Assembly (NCBI GenBank): GCA_034696485.1
Contig: JAQIWT010001059.1
Coordinates: forward strand, 1 to 12,777
Direction: 5' to 3'
DNA from: Isohypsibius dastychi
Taxonomy: Eukaryota; Tardigrada; Eutardigrada; Parachela; Isohypsibiidae
DNA length: 12,777 nucleotides
The notes beneath the pieces were generated by a model, which saw nothing but the letters and a program-made list of their open reading frames with translations, made no database searches and was not told the origin of the DNA. The first letter of the stretch is position 1, and each line of letters opens with the position of its first letter. Shown one piece after another: positions 9,934 to 12,777 of this stretch. The position numbers and the translations under genes were made by a program.

Positions 9934-9971
9934 GAGTAAATGAGTTTTTTCGTCATTTTTCTCATTTACTC
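9934..9971. repeat. Perfect 11-bp inverted repeat with T-rich 16-bp spacer
   Basis: gagtaaatgag at 9934-9944 is the exact reverse complement of ctcatttactc at 9961-9971. It could fold as a hairpin in DNA or RNA. There is no flanking target-site duplication to suggest a mobile element. Confidence 0.75.
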
Positions 9972-10399
9972 TGTACTGTCTCTATGCTGCATAATTACTT
10001 TCCTTTCGCTGGTTTGCGGCCGCACGGGATTGGATTTATCTTTTGGAAAGGCATGTGATACTGATTGATTGTTGTAACCTGCTCGATTTCAGCAGAGATT
10101 TATTTTGTTTTGGCAAATCTAAAACAAATTTGCTTGGTTTCAATGAAAACAAGCAATTTTTGAATCGTGCATCGTTATCACATTTATTCAAGACAGCAGC
10201 ACGAGCAAGAATTTCCATGAAAGAATAAAAAAATCATATTTAGCTGGTTGGTAATAACGTGAGCCATAATGTACAGATGTATGCCTGGGCAATTACAAAC
10301 CTGATCTCTGTCAACAATGTCCACTTAGAGGCATAATTTTTTTCAATCAAAGCAATAGTTACGGGAGCATTTTTCGTTCGCGACTTTTGCTGGCTAACA

Positions 10400-10633
10400 A
10401 TGGCGGCATTTGCTACCGTCAGAGGGAAGGCGGAGATGACATGTTCTTGTGGGTGTCATATTATATCCACCGAAACAGTTTATGATTACTGGCTAGCAAG
10501 TCATAACAAAAACCATATTGCTTTGGCGGCATCGTACTTTGATTATCGAGAAGTCATGTTTTGGGGTGGCATCGAGATGATCGGGATCGGGCATACTTTA
10601 CTATCACTATGGATCGGGTCTCTGTTTAGTTGA
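10400..10633 (+). other. Doubtful 77-codon ORF
   Basis: A frame opens at ATG 10400 in a good context (aacaATGG) and ends at 10633. It encodes a small protein with a cysteine cluster, MTCSCGC, and a hydrophobic C-terminal half (IGIGHTLLSLWIGSLF). I recognise no family. It could be a small gene, an exon fragment or chance. There is no clear splice site, poly(A) signal or duplicate to decide. Confidence 0.2.
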
Positions 10634-11084
10634 AAAGGTTATTAGTTATTATTCTTGCTGTCTGCCTGCCGGTCACTTCACCTTTAGCCATTTAAGAGGG
10701 TTCACTGAAAGATTTAGTGTCAAACCATGAAGAGGAGACACTCTTCGGCTTCTATTATCCTTCCGGCAAATTAATTTCTGACAATCAGTTTAATTGAACT
10801 TGATCGATCAAGTTCGATCAAGATCGCCCTGTTTCCGGTGGACTGATGTCTTTTATAGCCAGCACATGTCGCATCTTCTGAAGAATTCGAATCATAAACT
10901 ACGATGCCCAAAACAGACACCTGTGTCTTCAAATATTTTCTGCGACAAATTCGTGAATACTGTAGTGATTAAAATGGAAAAATTAATGTTTTGAGATGAC
11001 CGGATTTTCATTTTTATTTTACTCTTCACAGCTGAAAATTTCGGATGTCTTCGAGCGGTAATACCTGACAGCTGGTGGTACTAT
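10634..11084. other. Intergenic stretch before the SF3B1 duplicate
   Basis: No coding frame I can support on either strand. It contains the perfect palindrome at 10796-10815. Its right end is the downstream flank of the damaged SF3B1 copy. Confidence 0.45.
10796..10815. repeat. Perfect 20-bp palindrome
   Basis: gaacttgatcgatcaagttc equals its own reverse complement and is followed by another partial copy, gatcaagatcg. It could be a dimeric protein-binding site or chance. Confidence 0.8.
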
Positions 11085-11090
11085 TTTATT
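11085..11090 (-). promoter_or_regulatory. AATAAA in the 3' flank of the damaged SF3B1 copy
   Basis: On the minus strand this is aataaa, 110 bases past the ancestral stop position. It lies in the same context (attttattgtttttt) as the hexamer beyond the intact copy, showing that the duplication includes the 3' untranslated region. Confidence 0.5.
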
Positions 11091-11199
11091 GTTTTTTCTT
11101 AGAACTGCATTTTCGAAATAACTTGAATCAGTTGTTTACACGCTACAAGAAAAAAGGTGTGAACAGATATGATCAACGAAAAAGCGTGAATTTATTATT

Positions 11200-11599
11200 A
11201 CATAAAATATAGTTCAGTTCGTATCGTTCATACGCGTTCTTCTCATCGTTCATGACCTTAGGATAAGCAGCAACCATAATGGTGGAACCATTCCGCCGAT
11301 ATACGACGTGTTGTAGACGAGCCCATAGTTTTCTGAAACACGATGAGCTGGGTGAAGTAAGCCTCGAAGAGTACCGTATACTGCACAAGTCGCATAGGTC
11401 CCACTGGGCCCGTCCCAGGGATACGCGAAAACCCTCAACGGCAGCCATGAAAGCCTGGGCCATGTGCGGAGATGTTTGGAAGGTATTCGGCCAGATGCAG
11501 TTCAAAAGATGGTTCAACGCATCCTCGCATTCGAATCCATACACGCCAAGTGACATGTGGGCGACTGCAGAGCAGGCTGTTTGTCGATGTACCAAGTCC
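11200..11599 (-). pseudogene. Partial duplicate of the SF3B1 terminal exon, frameshifted and without its stop
   Basis: On the minus strand, after an intron acceptor (ttttag at 11600-11605), this reads [20 protein letters not shown] and on through [30 protein letters not shown], nearly identical to the intact copy at 12223-12598. It then changes frame: the segment equivalent to [15 protein letters not shown] is found one frame over as LRGLLHPAHRVSENYG. It returns to frame for [14 protein letters not shown] and YERYELNYIL. Several small insertions, including about 12 bases near 11400 and 5 near 11370, add a net 24 bases, so the frame is restored. The native stop is changed (TAA to TGT) and reading continues to 11173. 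The intron edge and 3' flank are also copied, so this arose by DNA duplication, not retroposition. Nothing upstream of this exon is visible, so it is probably not expressed as a working protein. Confidence 0.9.
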
Positions 11600-11644
11600 C
11601 TAAAAATAAAACAATTCATAATCTGCAAGAACATGACTGCAGAA

Positions 11645-11680
11645 CCAAATTGAATAAGAGAGTTCTCTTATTCAATTTGG
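11645..11680. repeat. Near-perfect 36-bp foldback in the intron side of the SF3B1 duplicate
   Basis: Arms ccaaattgaataagaga (11645-11661) and tctcttattcaatttgg (11664-11680) are exact reverse complements with a two-base spacer. The unit is flanked by direct gcagaac repeats. The matching position beside the intact copy (about 12615-12635) lacks it. Confidence 0.85.
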
Positions 11681-12104
11681 CAGAACTGACTCAGAAAATA
11701 AGTGATTCACAAATTCTTTTATTGTTGCTAAATAAACTCTCTTACTGAAACCCATCTATCTTTGTAATTTGTAATATTTTTAATAAAAAATTTATTCAAT
11801 AAAATTGATTTTTGTAATCTATAACCCGAATCACAATCTATCGTAATTCATGTCATTATTTCTAAATAAAAGGTTATTATTCAACCAACTGAATTCAATT
11901 GAAATTCGATTTTTTACCTGACCATCAGAGCGTCTTCTAAAAGCGGTGTGACCGCGTAGATATAATCCTTCCCCTTCCCATTTTTCCCATATACTCAAAC
12001 ATGCACGAAATCGCTTTCAAAACACCATTCTGGACGTTCAATAACGGACACGGTACTCATTCATCAGCGCCGGCAGAACCGTGAACGGCGAACAGGATAT
12101 ATAT
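11681..12104. other. Spacer between the two SF3B1 terminal-exon copies
   Basis: No gene seen. The left end still matches the intron beside the intact copy (aactgactca at about 11685 and 12630), then similarity fades. The right end becomes the 3' flank of the intact copy. Confidence 0.5.
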
Positions 12105-12110
12105 TTTATT
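12105..12110 (-). promoter_or_regulatory. Probable polyadenylation signal (AATAAA) of SF3B1
   Basis: Minus-strand aataaa, 113 bases beyond the SF3B1 stop, in a context conserved at the duplicate. Confidence 0.5.
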
Positions 12111-12222
12111 GTTTTTTTCTCACAACATATAAAAGTGCGTTTCCGAAACAACTCAAACTGAATGTATTCATTCACGTCAATAAAAAAGGTGTAAATATGA
12201 ACAACGAAAAAGCGTGAATTTG

Positions 12223-12598
12223 TTATAAAATATAGTCCAGCTCATATCGTTCATACGAGTTCTTCTCATCGTTCATGACCTTAGGATAAGCAGCGACCAT
12301 GCCGTCCTGAGCGCCGATATACAACGTGTTATACACGTGCCAGTAGTTTTCTCGAACACGACGAGCTGGGTGAAGTAAGCCTTGAAGAGTATACTGCACC
12401 AAACGCATGGGTCCCAAAGATACGCGGAATCCCTCAACGGCAGCCATGAACGCCTGGGCCATATGTGGAGAGGTTTCGAAAATGTTCGGCCACACGCAGT
12501 TCAGAAGATGGTTCAATGCATCCTCGCATCCAAATCCATAAACACCAAGAGACATGTGGGCGACTGCAGAGCACGCTGTTTGCCGATGCACCAAGTCT
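12223..12598 (-). CDS. SF3B1: SF3B1 (U2 snRNP splicing factor SF3b subunit 1), last exon
   Basis: SF3B1 is the large HEAT-repeat subunit of the SF3b complex, which holds U2 snRNP on the intron branch point in the nucleus. This exon encodes the C-terminal 124 or so residues and ends in the family's [10 protein letters not shown] before TAA (12223-12225). It carries [60 protein letters not shown] and [11 protein letters not shown], closely matching the end of animal SF3B1. The exon begins after a good acceptor (attttcag, 12599-12606) in phase 2, completing the arginine before DLVHRQT, as expected. The rest of the gene lies beyond the right edge. This copy has no lesion. Confidence 0.96.
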
Positions 12599-12777
12599 CT
12601 GAAAATAAAACATTTGCAAAAAAATTAAACTGACTCAAAAAAATAACCGATTCATATTTTTTTCTGCGACTGTTGAATGAACAATTCTCATTTCTACCAA
12701 TTTTCCGGTAGGGTTTTCACATTATTTTGCCCTTGAAATGACTCTTATTGTTGTGGTTTAGTGGGGAACTAGATTTA
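12599..12777 (-). other. Intron of SF3B1 upstream of the last exon, incomplete
   Basis: No SF3B1 coding sequence from the block preceding DLVHRQT is recognisable to the window edge, so the intron is at least 179 bases. It is AT-rich and partly shared with the flank of the duplicate. Confidence 0.6.

Larger units (their letters stand above)
9453..10399. other. Intergenic stretch after LBX
   Basis: No gene I can support. Overlapping short frames on both strands near 10036-10228 look like chance openings in AT-rich DNA. Small repeats noted separately are at 9786-9812 and 9934-9971. LBX in other animals often has a longer C-terminus, so an unseen final exon here is possible. Confidence 0.45.

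Noticed and set aside
11279-11653. 124-codon plus-strand ORF
   Set aside because: It is the antisense of the SF3B1 duplicate, whose minus-strand translation matches a known protein.
1-12777. CRISPR arrays, bacterial operons, defence or phage systems
   Set aside because: No regularly spaced repeats, ribosome-binding sites or bacterial genes; the genes are spliced and metazoan.

Overview
The window is from the nuclear genome of an invertebrate animal. Genes are split by short GT-AG introns (about 55-190 bp), the DNA is AT-rich, and the recognisable proteins are metazoan: an alpha integrin, a ladybird-type (LBX) homeobox protein and the splicing factor SF3B1. I cannot fix the phylum from sequence alone; a small-intron ecdysozoan such as a nematode or tardigrade is only a guess. 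There is no sign of prokaryotic or plasmid organisation.

Layout from left to right. 1-1792, minus strand: the reverse-transcriptase part of a 5'-truncated non-LTR (LINE-like) retrotransposon, open over its whole visible length and running off the left edge. Its truncated 5' end is bordered by a short tandem array (1781-1832). 2500-3806, plus: an unrecognised multi-exon gene that seems to encode a multi-pass membrane protein, with uncertain reading frame. 4271-7503, plus: an alpha-integrin gene with signal peptide, FG-GAP beta-propeller, calf-2-like domain, transmembrane helix and GFFK motif. It carries in-frame stops, frameshifts and an apparent loss of the thigh and calf-1 region, so it looks like a pseudogene or a badly assembled gene. 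8275-9452, plus: a six-exon LBX homeobox gene with consistent splice phases. 9453-11084: about 1.6 kb with no convincing gene, only small repeats and one doubtful 77-codon ORF. 11200-11599 and 12223-12598, minus: two copies of the last exon of SF3B1. The right copy is intact and is the end of a gene entering from the right edge; the left is a damaged partial duplicate.

The genes are not an operon or pathway: they are neighbouring, independently spliced animal genes (cell adhesion, muscle/neural patterning, splicing) plus a transposable element. I found no new defence or mobile system. The most informative features are the broken integrin locus beside intact genes, the tandem SF3B1 terminal-exon duplication with a small foldback insertion, and the unusual end of the LBX homeodomain.
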